Positions 1 through 6,890 of a stretch of DNA of 9,831 nt are shown one piece after another. Within the stretch, counting starts at the first letter, position 1; every line of letters starts with the position of its first letter. A program made the translations under genes and the position numbers. Location: the NCBI GenBank assembly GCA_021848765.1, contig JAJZTU010000113.1:1-9831 (forward strand). Reading direction: 5' to 3'. The notes under the pieces were generated by a model that did no database searches, had not been told where the DNA came from, and worked only from the letters and a program-made list of their open reading frames with translations. This DNA comes from Bacillota bacterium. GTDB lineage: Bacteria; Bacillota; GCA-003054495; Carboxydocellales; JAJZTU01.

Positions 1-3000
1 TACCTTTCCAGCGGCCATGGTAATGTGGCACCTGCTGATGTAGTTACCAGATATACCATAAACTCTGCCGGTGCTGGAGCCTGGCAAAAGGGTACTCTGC
101 CAACTCCTGGCGAGCCGGGTACAAGCGCTACCCCTGCTCAGATTGATGCTGTGAAAACCCAGGATGCGGGCCGCTGGAGTACAAGTCTGGTGAGTGGGGA
201 AGGGGCAACCAATTATCAGATGTTTCGGTTTAAGTTAAATGAGCTCCCGCCTGCCGTATCCAAGCTTACCTTAAAGTGGACGGGCTATGGGCAACTAACT
301 CCCGGTTATCCTGTCAATTTGTCAATCTGGAATAAAAACACACTTAATTGGGATGTCTTGACATCCCAGATGATAGGTACAGAGAACACCCTCCAGCTAT
401 CCCTACCGGGTGCTTTGCCCGGTTTAGAAGAATATGTTAACCCTCAAGGGGAAGTATATATTCTGGCTGGAGCTCGGCATGATGCAACCACTGCCACTAT
501 TGCTTCCGGGCCGCTGGCTTATGACGCAGCTTCAGGCAGTCTTAAACTCACCTGGGATACCAATGAACCTACCAGAAATAACTATATCGAATACGGAACT
601 ACCCCCGTCTATGGTTCCACGGCGGTTGACGTCAATACCGGTTATAAAACCACCCAAAATGTTAACTTAAGCTTATTCCCCGATACGGTATATTATTATC
701 GCCTTAGAGGAACTGATTCAGGAGGGAATGAATATGTTTCAACAGGTTATAGCACCTTCCTGCCGCCGGCCCTCATAGACAGGACCAATATTGAGGGTTA
801 TTTTCCCATGGGCGTTCCTCTGTCCTGGAATGCTGCCGGTGATGCTACCAGGGCGCCCTATACCTACCAAGTGCAGGTGCTCAATAGTTTCACAGGTGCC
901 TTGGTTACCCAGTCCGGCTGGCTTACTAACACCAACTGGACACCTAGCATAACAAGTCCTGGTTATTATTCCTGGCGGATTTGGGCCAGAGATAAGAATA
1001 TGGTAGTTTCTGCTTGGTCAGCCCGGGATAATTTTAATTTAACAGTACCACCAAAGGTCGATTCCTGTCCTTTCATTTACGTTTGGGATGGCAAAGAATT
1101 CAAATACTCATCCGATATGTCAGGACCGGTACTGAACCTGCCAAAACATATTAAATTGGATAGTTTCAAAATGACCCCGTACCATCTGCCCCTTAAGGAA
1201 CTTAAACCAAACGCAGTCAATGATTATGAGATAAAAATCAGATCCACGGCCCAAGGTGAAGTAGAATTTATCGACCAATCCCGATTGGCAGTGCTGGACC
1301 ATCCGCCAGGTTACGAAATTATCAGTGCCAGCGCTGAGTATTCAGGTTTTATTGATTACAAACCGAAGCAGCAGTTTTATGCAATTGCGGAGCAAGCAAC
1401 TACGCCGATTAAGGCCACTGATAAGTACGGAAAAGATATCAGTGAACAATTAGCTGCCCTCGATTCCAAGGGAGCACCTGTTGACCGAGAAAATCCAGCC
1501 GGTCCGGATTATTACACCCTGGATTTCGGAAAAATCCAAGACCCGGAGTACGCAAAACTGGTTTTAGACGGGTGGACCCACTACAATAACAGCAATAAAG
1601 CCAAACAGGTAATCACCCCCCAGGTCCAGGTAATCAACAGCCAGGGCCAATGGGAAAAAGTGCGGGATATCGGCTTTATTTCCGGGGACAAAAAGTCCAT
1701 GGTCATTGATTTGGCCAATGCTTTTAAGACTAATGACCATAGAATAAGAATTTATACCGGGATTCCGGTGGCCAAAATGATTATTGACAGAGCCAGATTG
1801 GACCAGTCGCCCCCCATAGACCTTAAGATTACGTACTTAGACCCCTACTATGCCGATCTCCATTACCGTGGACCGGCAACCCAGGTTAATACCACATTTG
1901 AACATCCGGTATTGGCCAAGGATGATGTGAAACCGGGGGAAGTAGAATATGTATTCTATGGGAAGTTCACAAAATTCGGGGATGTCAAGGAACTTCTTAA
2001 AGACAATGATGACCGATTCGTAATCATGCAGCACGGGGACGAGATATCGCTAAAGTTTCGGAACCCGGCACCTGTTGCCGGTAAGGTTAGATCAACAGTG
2101 TTGTTGGCAGATTTTTACTATAAACAGACCGGTTTGCCCAAGTTTAATCCGAAGGTAAAGCTGCCGGTAGAGCCACTGCCTTTTTTAGGAATGTCTGCAT
2201 ATCCCTATCCGGCAGGCGAAAAGTATCCCACTGATGCAAAATACAAGGAATATCAAGAGAATTGGAATACCAGAGAATACATGCTGGTAGAAGGGAAGGT
2301 CTATAAGGTAGAAGGACTGCTCCACTCCTTCTGGTTGCATGTCAGACAACTATGGTCAGAAGTGAAAACCTTTAGCAGTAAACTGTGGCCATCCGAGTCA
2401 AATAAAACCTCGGCAGCCGAGCCCAATAAACCCTTAGTAGCGGAGACAACTACTATCAAAGCAGCAGACCCAATTATTGTCCCAATTGCACCAGCAAACC
2501 AGCATTACTCCCTGAACACCAATTATATTGAACTTTCTGTTGTTTCCAACGGCGGAAATTCCAACGGCAGCTGTAATATCTGTCATAATGCTCATGGGAA
2601 GGACGACGGTACGGGGGGCCAGATCCCTTATCCAAAGCAGCTCAACCAGCAACTTCCTAACAGCTGCTACGGAGAAACCGGTTTATCCTGCCACGCCATA
2701 AGTACTAATTCGGTTAACGGCATCAATATCAAGGAGAAAATGACTGTAGGTGCCAATAGCAGCTTCAGGCATGACGTGACCTGTAACTATTGCCATGACC
2801 CTCACCTAAACAACAGTACCCAAAAGGTGATTGACCCTGATAAACGGTTTACCGCCATCGACATTCCTAATGATATCCTTAAATACATTGGACCTGATGG
2901 TAAGGTATTTACCATGGTTAAGGCCAAGCATGACGGGACACCTCCGGTGATTTCCAATGTAACTATAACCAACATTACTTCCAATGGAGCTACTATCAGT

Positions 3001-5472
3001 TGGACAACCAATGAAAATACCAACACCCTGATAGATTACGGAACTTCTACAGCATATGGTTCGGTAGCAGGGAGTGTCAATATGATCAGCACAGACTATA
3101 CCAAGCCCAGCTATAGTCACAGTATTACCTTAACCGGGCTGCAGGCAGGTATTGACTATCATGTGCGAGTAAGGGCGGCTGATGCCGTTGGTAACCAAAG
3201 TCAAGCCGAAGGATATACCTTCCGGCCATCCACTCCTCCCACAGCACCCACCTTGGTCCGTCAAAATGATATCACCACTGCTAACACCAGCAGTACAGTT
3301 ACCTTGAACATTTATCAACCAAGTATTGATCCGGACGGTGACCCAGTTGAGTATAAGTTTGAAATCCTGGGAGGACCATCCACCGTTTGGAGCAGCGCAT
3401 ACAGCGGAACCCTCACCCTGAACCATATGTATGGTACTACCGCCTGGCAGTGGAGAGCCATTGCTAGAGACCCCTATGGTGCAATGACTCCTTCTGTCTG
3501 GGAAACATTCAGAGTTTTCGGACCTCCCGAACCAAAATGGGATTCCTGCCCTTTCATCTTCGTATGGAACGGCAAGGAATATGAATACACCTCTGACATG
3601 TCCGGCCCCGTTCTCAACCTACCTGGGCATATCCAGCTTGACAGTTCCAAGATGAATCCTTACTACCTGCCTCTCAAGCCCCTGGCCCCTGATAAACATA
3701 ATAAATACCAGGTGAAGATCCGCTCCCTTGCTTTGGGTGAAGTAGATATTATTGACGAGGCCAAACTGGCTGTAATCGATCATGCCCCAGGTTATGAGAT
3801 TGTCAGCGCCAGCGGGGAATATACCGGTATGATCGACTATAAGGCGGGACAAAAGTTTTACGCCGTTTCCAACAAGGCTAAAACCCCGGAAAAGGCCACC
3901 GATAAATATGGCCAGGATATTACTCAGCTGGTGACCTCCTTGGATACCAAGGTGGCACCTGTAGACAGGGATAACCCGGCTGGCCCGGATTATTACACCC
4001 TGGACTTCGGCAAAATCAAGCACCCGGAATATGCCAAGCTGGTTTTTGACGGCTGGACCTACTATATTAATGGCAATAAAGCCAAAGCAGTAATCACTCC
4101 TCAGGTTCAGGTTAAAAATGCAGCCGGTAAATGGGAAAAAGTACGGGATATTGGCTTCATTTCCGGGGACAAAAAGTCCATGGTGGTTGATCTTGCCAAT
4201 GCCTTTAAGAGCAATGATCATCGAATCAGGGTATACACCGGTGTCCCGGTTGCCAAAATGGTCATCGATCGGGTGCGCTTGGACCAGTCACCTCCAATCG
4301 AGCTAAAGGTACAGTATTTGGATGCAGAATCTGCCGACCTGTATTACCGGGGTCCGTCCAATCAAAAAGGAACTTTCTATGACCATCCGGTAATAGCCAA
4401 AGATGATGTGAAAAAAGGGGAAGTAGATTATATTTTCTACGGCAAATTCACCAAATACGGGGATGTACTGGAACTGTTAGGGTCTACAGACGACCGGTTC
4501 GTTATTATGCAGCACGGGGATGAGATTATGCTTAAGTTCAAAAACCCCAAGCTTACACCGGGGCTGCAAAGATCCACGGTGTTAATGGCAGATTTTTATT
4601 ACAAACAAACCGGCTCTGCCAAGCGTGATCCTGCGGTGAAAGTACCCGTTGAGCCCCTGCCTTTTCGCAGTATGTCCAGTTATCCTTACCCGCCAGGGGA
4701 GAAATATCCTGATGATGCTGAACATCGGAAGTACCTCAAAGAATGGAATACCAGAGAATACAGGTTAGTTGACGGGAAAGTAATTAAGCATGAAGGCTTT
4801 TGGCAGACCTTGCTGAAACGGGGGAATGAATTAACCCAATGGTTCAGGCAGCAAATGAGAGAGCTGTTTGCTAAGCAGGAAAAGGTCCCGCCTAATCTGA
4901 AGGAATATTTCAAGAAACACCCGCCCAAAGTGGTGAAAGAGGAAAGGGCAGGTAAACCGGAGCATTATTCCTTAAACACCAATATGATGTCAGTTAGGGT
5001 AACTCATGTATACGGGGCCAGTATTTATCTGCCTAATAATGTAGGTTCAGCAATCTGGGAGTCACTTACGGAGCCTGTCATTAGCAGCCTGGGTGAACCG
5101 GTGGCTAACACAGTATACTTAGACAGTGCCTCGGCAATGGACAGTAATAACTGGCGAACGGCTCTGGCCACGGCAGAGGGAGACTACAATTATCAGGTTT
5201 TTCAGATGACAGTAAGTGAACAGGTATATAAGATCAGTAATCTTGGAATCCTTTGGAACGGTTACGGGGAACCCACTCCAAACCATGAGACCAGCTTGTA
5301 TGTGTGGAACTACCAGACGGGTAACTGGGAACTGTTACAATCCAAACAGATATATGTACCGGAAAGTTTTTATAACTTCCGCCAGCTTGACAATTCAGCC
5401 TTCTGCAGCAAGTGCCATGATGGGACTCCCCCTGCCGGTCTGCCAACGACACCTTCTAACGTCCGCTGGTAA
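1..5472 (+). CDS. Giant modular multiheme c-type cytochrome, 5'-partial, ended by an in-frame TAA
   Basis: The frame is open from base 1 (first residues YLSSGHGN), so the GTG at 25 is not the true start and the signal peptide lies outside the window. Residue numbers here count from that GTG. Order: beta-sandwich A1 (about 40-118), fibronectin-III-like (152-247), Ig-like (250-345), 419-residue CPF/VW module (346-764), helical linker ending HYSLNTN (about 827-833), haem island with CNICH, CX7CH and CNYCH, second fibronectin-III-like (about 970-1065), Ig-like (1070-1170), second CPF/VW module (1173-1591), linker with HYSLNTN, beta-sandwich A2, then CSKCH just before the stop. CxxCH binds covalent haem c, which requires export across the membrane. 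A cell-surface electron-transfer role is inferred. No LPXTG sorting signal, S-layer domain or membrane anchor is visible. The stop removes five further haem sites. Multiheme identity is firm; function and electron partner are unknown. Confidence 0.88.
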   Translation, partial: YLSSGHGNVAPADVVTRYTINSAGAGAWQKGTLPTPGEPGTSATPAQIDAVKTQDAGRWSTSLVSGEGATNYQMFRFKLNELPPAVSKLTLKWTGYGQLTPGYPVNLSIWNKNTLNWDVLTSQMIGTENTLQLSLPGALPGLEEYVNPQGEVYILAGARHDATTATIASGPLAYDAASGSLKLTWDTNEPTRNNYIEYGTTPVYGSTAVDVNTGYKTTQNVNLSLFPDTVYYYRLRGTDSGGNEYVSTGYSTFLPPALIDRTNIEGYFPMGVPLSWNAAGDATRAPYTYQVQVLNSFTGALVTQSGWLTNTNWTPSITSPGYYSWRIWARDKNMVVSAWSARDNFNLTVPPKVDSCPFIYVWDGKEFKYSSDMSGPVLNLPKHIKLDSFKMTPYHLPLKELKPNAVNDYEIKIRSTAQGEVEFIDQSRLAVLDHPPGYEIISASAEYSGFIDYKPKQQFYAIAEQATTPIKATDKYGKDISEQLAALDSKGAPVDRENPAGPDYYTLDFGKIQDPEYAKLVLDGWTHYNNSNKAKQVITPQVQVINSQGQWEKVRDIGFISGDKKSMVIDLANAFKTNDHRIRIYTGIPVAKMIIDRARLDQSPPIDLKITYLDPYYADLHYRGPATQVNTTFEHPVLAKDDVKPGEVEYVFYGKFTKFGDVKELLKDNDDRFVIMQHGDEISLKFRNPAPVAGKVRSTVLLADFYYKQTGLPKFNPKVKLPVEPLPFLGMSAYPYPAGEKYPTDAKYKEYQENWNTREYMLVEGKVYKVEGLLHSFWLHVRQLWSEVKTFSSKLWPSESNKTSAAEPNKPLVAETTTIKAADPIIVPIAPANQHYSLNTNYIELSVVSNGGNSNGSCNICHNAHGKDDGTGGQIPYPKQLNQQLPNSCYGETGLSCHAISTNSVNGINIKEKMTVGANSSFRHDVTCNYCHDPHLNNSTQKVIDPDKRFTAIDIPNDILKYIGPDGKVFTMVKAKHDGTPPVISNVTITNITSNGATISWTTNENTNTLIDYGTSTAYGSVAGSVNMISTDYTKPSYSHSITLTGLQAGIDYHVRVRAADAVGNQSQAEGYTFRPSTPPTAPTLVRQNDITTANTSSTVTLNIYQPSIDPDGDPVEYKFEILGGPSTVWSSAYSGTLTLNHMYGTTAWQWRAIARDPYGAMTPSVWETFRVFGPPEPKWDSCPFIFVWNGKEYEYTSDMSGPVLNLPGHIQLDSSKMNPYYLPLKPLAPDKHNKYQVKIRSLALGEVDIIDEAKLAVIDHAPGYEIVSASGEYTGMIDYKAGQKFYAVSNKAKTPEKATDKYGQDITQLVTSLDTKVAPVDRDNPAGPDYYTLDFGKIKHPEYAKLVFDGWTYYINGNKAKAVITPQVQVKNAAGKWEKVRDIGFISGDKKSMVVDLANAFKSNDHRIRVYTGVPVAKMVIDRVRLDQSPPIELKVQYLDAESADLYYRGPSNQKGTFYDHPVIAKDDVKKGEVDYIFYGKFTKYGDVLELLGSTDDRFVIMQHGDEIMLKFKNPKLTPGLQRSTVLMADFYYKQTGSAKRDPAVKVPVEPLPFRSMSSYPYPPGEKYPDDAEHRKYLKEWNTREYRLVDGKVIKHEGFWQTLLKRGNELTQWFRQQMRELFAKQEKVPPNLKEYFKKHPPKVVKEERAGKPEHYSLNTNMMSVRVTHVYGASIYLPNNVGSAIWESLTEPVISSLGEPVANTVYLDSASAMDSNNWRTALATAEGDYNYQVFQMTVSEQVYKISNLGILWNGYGEPTPNHETSLYVWNYQTGNWELLQSKQIYVPESFYNFRQLDNSAFCSKCHDGTPPAGLPTTPSNVRW
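142..378 (+). repeat. Beta-sandwich domain A, copy 1
   Basis: This domain carries RWSTSL, NYQMFRF, LKWTGYG, LTPGYPVNLSIWN and NWDVLTSQ. The same order of landmarks recurs at 5113-5352 as NWRTAL, NYQVFQM, ILWNGYG, PTPNHETSLYVWN and NWELLQSK. It reads as an all-beta, galactose-binding or discoidin-like sandwich. The ligand is unknown, and the domain assignment is by pattern only. Confidence 0.65.
1060..2316 (+). repeat. Large protein module, copy 1 (419 codons, CPF-x-x-VW type)
   Basis: The module runs from DSCPFIYVWDGK to VYKVEG. It aligns without any gap to the copy 2481 bases downstream. A hand count gives about 298 of 419 identical residues (71%). Landmarks are SCPFIYVW, SDMSGPVLNLP, LAVLDHPPGYE, VRDIGFISGDKKSM, VIMQHGDEI, ADFYYKQTG, VEPLPF and WNTREY. 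It has one Cys, near its start, and no haem site. The opening CPF-VW-DG-K pattern and the L-VLDHPPG strand resemble a beta-rich module I recall from other large secreted bacterial proteins, but I know of no named function. Confidence 0.9.
2572..2796 (+). other. Central haem-binding island (CNICH, CX7CH, CNYCH)
   Basis: CNICH lies at 2572-2586, followed by NAHGKDDG as in doubled-CXXCH domains. A Cys at 2665 is followed seven residues later by Cys-His (2689-2694), giving a CX7CH site. CNYCH lies at 2782-2796 and is followed by DPH. All three lie between the HYSLNTN linker and the second fibronectin-III-like domain. The two CxxCH sites are standard haem c attachment motifs. The CX7CH spacing is non-canonical, and its haem attachment is only probable. 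Confidence 0.8.
3541..4797 (+). repeat. Large protein module, copy 2 (419 codons, CPF-x-x-VW type)
   Basis: The module runs from DSCPFIFVWNGK to VIKHEG and has exactly the same length as copy 1. Differences are mostly conservative (Ile/Val, Asp/Glu, Lys/Arg), and the least similar stretches are a GPSNQKGTFY loop and the DDAEHRKYLK helix. The core segment VRDIGFISGD is invariant, and a 26-base DNA stretch (1678-1703 against 4159-4184) is identical. The pattern shows duplication followed by divergence under protein-level selection. Confidence 0.9.
5113..5352 (+). repeat. Beta-sandwich domain A, copy 2
   Basis: This is the second copy of the W-GYG-PTP / YVWN / NWE-L pattern seen at 142-378. Here it sits directly before CSKCH and the C-terminal haem cluster, whereas copy 1 sits directly before a fibronectin-III-like domain. 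Domain A therefore appears to open each structural unit of the protein. Confidence 0.65.
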
Positions 5473-5850
5473 ACTGCCTACCATGGTGGTAGAAACGGCT
5501 CTGTCTTTGGTATATCCACCTATGCGCCGCCGTATCCCACTAATGTCAAACTGTCCTGCAGCCAGTGCCATGACAGTCATGGAAGCAGTAATGTTTACAC
5601 GTTAAATGGAACTGTAAATACCACATCCGGGATTAATGTCAGCGCTGATGGGAGTGGTTCAAAACAATTATGTATTTCCTGTCATTCTGGGAACGTTGTA
5701 ACCTGGCATAATAATAATTGCGTCGGCTGTCATGGTGGTAGCGGCCATGACTCTGGTCCGCCTATAACAGAAAGTCTGCTTGCTAATTGCACCAGGTGCC
5801 ATGGTCATAATAAGGGCTGGGTAAACTGGGTGAGTTGTGACTACTGCCAC
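5404..5850 (+). other. C-terminal haem cluster of six CxxCH sites, split by the stop
   Basis: CSKCH at 5404-5418 lies before the TAA. CSQCH (5557-5571), CISCH (5671-5685), CVGCH (5719-5733), CTRCH (5788-5802) and CDYCH (5836-5850) lie after it. The tight spacing of the last four (16 to 23 residues between successive motifs) would place haems close enough for electron hopping. Only one of the six is retained in the truncated product. Confidence 0.85.
5470..5472 (+). other. Premature in-frame TAA stop inside the cytochrome frame
   Basis: The codon lies between TGG (Trp) and ACT (Thr). The frame before it carries CSKCH at 5404-5418, and the unchanged frame after it carries five CxxCH motifs up to a TAA at 5887-5889. 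A single substitution from CAA, AAA, GAA, TCA, TTA, TAC or TAT would account for it. TAA is not a known selenocysteine (TGA) or pyrrolysine (TAG) codon, so programmed recoding of those kinds is unlikely. Confidence 0.9.
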
Positions 5851-5889
5851 GGTGGAGGACCAGGGCATAATTGGCCCAATATATTTTAA
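5473..5889 (+). pseudogene. Severed C-terminal pentahaem tail of the multiheme cytochrome
   Basis: This is the direct same-frame continuation of the preceding gene, 138 codons plus a TAA at 5887-5889. It begins TAYHGGRNGS and carries CSQCH, CISCH, CVGCH, CTRCH and CDYCH, plus extra His residues (CHGGSGH, CHGHNKGW, CHGGGPGHNW) that could act as distal haem ligands. The CSQCHDSHGSS stretch followed by CISCH resembles the doubled-CXXCH pattern of Paired_CXXCH cytochromes. No in-frame ATG or TTG exists; the only GTG is near 5830, inside the last haem region and without a ribosome site. There is also no signal peptide. It therefore cannot be an independent gene and was originally the C-terminus of the upstream protein. 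It is expressed only if the TAA is read through or is a sequence error. The final residues GHNWPNIF show no anchor. Confidence 0.85.
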
Positions 5890-5961
5890 GCCAGCGAGGC
5901 CGCTAACCCGTGGGCTAAAAGAATTAGCAATTTCTCACATAAGAGACTCCAAAACATTCGG

Positions 5962-5990
5962 GAATTTTCTCCTTGCCCCCCGGCTATAAT
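5962..5990 (+). promoter_or_regulatory. Candidate sigma-A promoter for the 101-aa gene
   Basis: A perfect TATAAT lies at 5985-5990. Seventeen bases upstream is GAATTT (5962-5967), a poor -35 match. The 138-base gap after the cytochrome frame and the strong ribosome site downstream support a start of transcription here, but the -35 is weak. Confidence 0.45.
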
Positions 5991-6027
5991 ATTTCCAGAG
6001 GTTTATTTAACCAAAGGAGGTCTGCTG

Positions 6028-6333
6028 ATGATTGCCCGGGAGATGGTGAAAGATGTCTTAGATCGGTACTGCCAGGGGGTATTGACCGCTGATGAAGCCG
6101 CTGACTGGGCTTACGGGATACTTGGTCAGGGCGGGGATGCTTTCGAGGATGAAGTGGTGGCTGAGGCCATGTATAACCTGGTGAGTTTTCATTCCATCGG
6201 CAATATCTTTGCCGACTACCGGCCCTGCCAGGGTAAGCTGGAGTATTTAAGCAACTGGCTTACCGACGGTCAACAGGGAGATTGGAATCAGTACCAGCAG
6301 TTATTTACCAATGGACAGTTGATAAAAAATTAG
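6028..6333 (+). CDS. Small acidic helical protein of unknown function (101 aa)
   Basis: I do not recognise this protein with confidence. It starts at ATG 6028, seven bases after a strong AAAGGAGG ribosome site (6013-6020), and ends in TAG at 6331-6333. The product is mostly alpha-helical and acidic, with no signal peptide or membrane segment, so it is probably cytoplasmic. The N-terminal pattern (MVKDVLDRYCQGVLTADEAADWA) recalls helical proteins with an acidic E-A-A-D-W-A turn, some of which are annotated as colicin-immunity-like; that link is weak. It has its own promoter candidate and its own terminator, so it appears to be a single-gene unit unrelated to the cytochrome upstream. There are two Cys residues but no metal-binding pattern. 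Confidence 0.8.
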   Translation: MIAREMVKDVLDRYCQGVLTADEAADWAYGILGQGGDAFEDEVVAEAMYNLVSFHSIGNIFADYRPCQGKLEYLSNWLTDGQQGDWNQYQQLFTNGQLIKN

Positions 6334-6354
6334 GTGTTGGACACCTAATTTTTT
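6324..6354 (+). terminator. Intrinsic terminator of the 101-aa gene
   Basis: A 14-bp perfect inverted repeat (arms 6324-6337 and 6341-6354) has a TGG loop and ends in a T-rich run. The left arm begins inside the last codons and contains the TAG stop, so the terminator overlaps the end of the gene. Because the arm starts with A6, it may also work in the opposite direction. Confidence 0.9.
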
Positions 6355-6380
6355 ATTTTAGGGGTTTATAAAAAGGGATT

Positions 6381-6407
6381 TTTAGGTTGGGCGCATAATA
6401 TTATAAT
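6381..6407 (+). promoter_or_regulatory. Weak candidate promoter for the 127-aa membrane protein
   Basis: TATAAT lies at 6402-6407 within an AT-rich stretch. The nearest -35-like sequence is TTTAGG (6381-6386) with a short 15-base spacer. It is placed correctly between the upstream terminator and the ribosome site at 6425-6430. The -10 is convincing and the -35 is not. Confidence 0.4.
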
Positions 6408-6435
6408 ATTGAGAACAGAAAGATAGGAGAAGAAC

Positions 6436-6819
6436 ATGGAAAAAGCGCTGTTTTATGTTTTTTTGGCCTTAATCGTAGGGACAATCAGTATTTATGTGGT
6501 TTCTTCCTTATTGGCGATGCATTTTGTGGGCGGTTTGTCAGATGGTGAGACCTTTGTGGGGAAGAATTACCGGGTGGTCTTGACGGGTCTGGTGGCCATG
6601 GCCGTAGCCACCTTAGTCCTTATCGGCTACGCTTTTGTGAAAACGGGTTCCCTCTGGCATCCTCTTTTGGTGGTTAACGGTGTGTCCCTGGTGATGAATG
6701 CTGCTTGTTTACATACCATGCACTATAAATTTGAATATAAGATAAGCGCTTGGTTGTCTATGGCCACTGTTTTTCTGGATGCCAATCTACGGTTCGTGGT
6801 ATTATATTTCTTGATGTAA
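6436..6819 (+). CDS. Small integral membrane protein with four predicted helices (127 aa)
   Basis: It starts at ATG 6436 behind AGGAGA (6425-6430) and ends in TAA at 6817-6819. Hydrophobic segments lie at about residues 5-30, 46-68, 72-94 and 103-126, giving a compact four-helix inner-membrane protein with short loops. One loop after helix 1 (GGLSDGETFVGKNYR) is polar. Helix 3 contains Asn, Cys and His residues (NAACLHTMHY) that could be functional, but no known haem, quinone or metal motif is complete. I cannot assign a family. It is flanked by terminators on both sides, so it is probably transcribed alone. Confidence 0.8.
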   Translation: MEKALFYVFLALIVGTISIYVVSSLLAMHFVGGLSDGETFVGKNYRVVLTGLVAMAVATLVLIGYAFVKTGSLWHPLLVVNGVSLVMNAACLHTMHYKFEYKISAWLSMATVFLDANLRFVVLYFLM

Positions 6820-6825
6820 CCCTAT

Positions 6826-6863
6826 AAAAAGGTGGATTTACCTAGAGGTAAATCCACCTTTTT
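6826..6863 (+). terminator. Strong intrinsic terminator between the membrane protein gene and moxR
   Basis: A 17-bp perfect stem (6826-6842 with 6847-6863) has a TAGA loop and ends in five T. The left arm starts with five A, so the element may be bidirectional. It lies only 27 bases before the GTG of the following ATPase gene, which leaves no room for a full promoter between them. Confidence 0.9.
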
Positions 6864-6890
6864 GTCGAATATCCTTCATGGGGTGATAAC

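Noticed and set aside
3619..4221. 200-codon open frame on the - strand opposite the second large module
   Set aside because: It lies wholly within a convincing + strand frame, has no ribosome site or recognisable motifs, and copies of the module elsewhere do not preserve it. It is a shadow of codon bias.
1060..4797. Assembly duplication of the large module
   Set aside because: The copies differ at about 29% of residues and many silent sites, so this is a true old duplication rather than an artefact.
5470..5472. Recoding of the stop as selenocysteine or pyrrolysine
   Set aside because: Those use TGA and TAG respectively; this is TAA, and no insertion-element-like hairpin was evident directly after it.
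5216..5605. 129-codon + strand frame overlapping the end of the cytochrome and the TAA
   Set aside because: It reads through the CSKCH and CSQCH regions in the wrong frame and destroys the haem motifs. It contains SAGKLPT across the stop, so a pair of compensating indels was considered, but one substitution explains the data more simply.
5889..5926. Possible terminator after the cytochrome (AGCC...GGCT with inner AGCG/CGCT)
   Set aside because: The pairing is short and interrupted and no T-run follows; it is not supportable as an intrinsic terminator.
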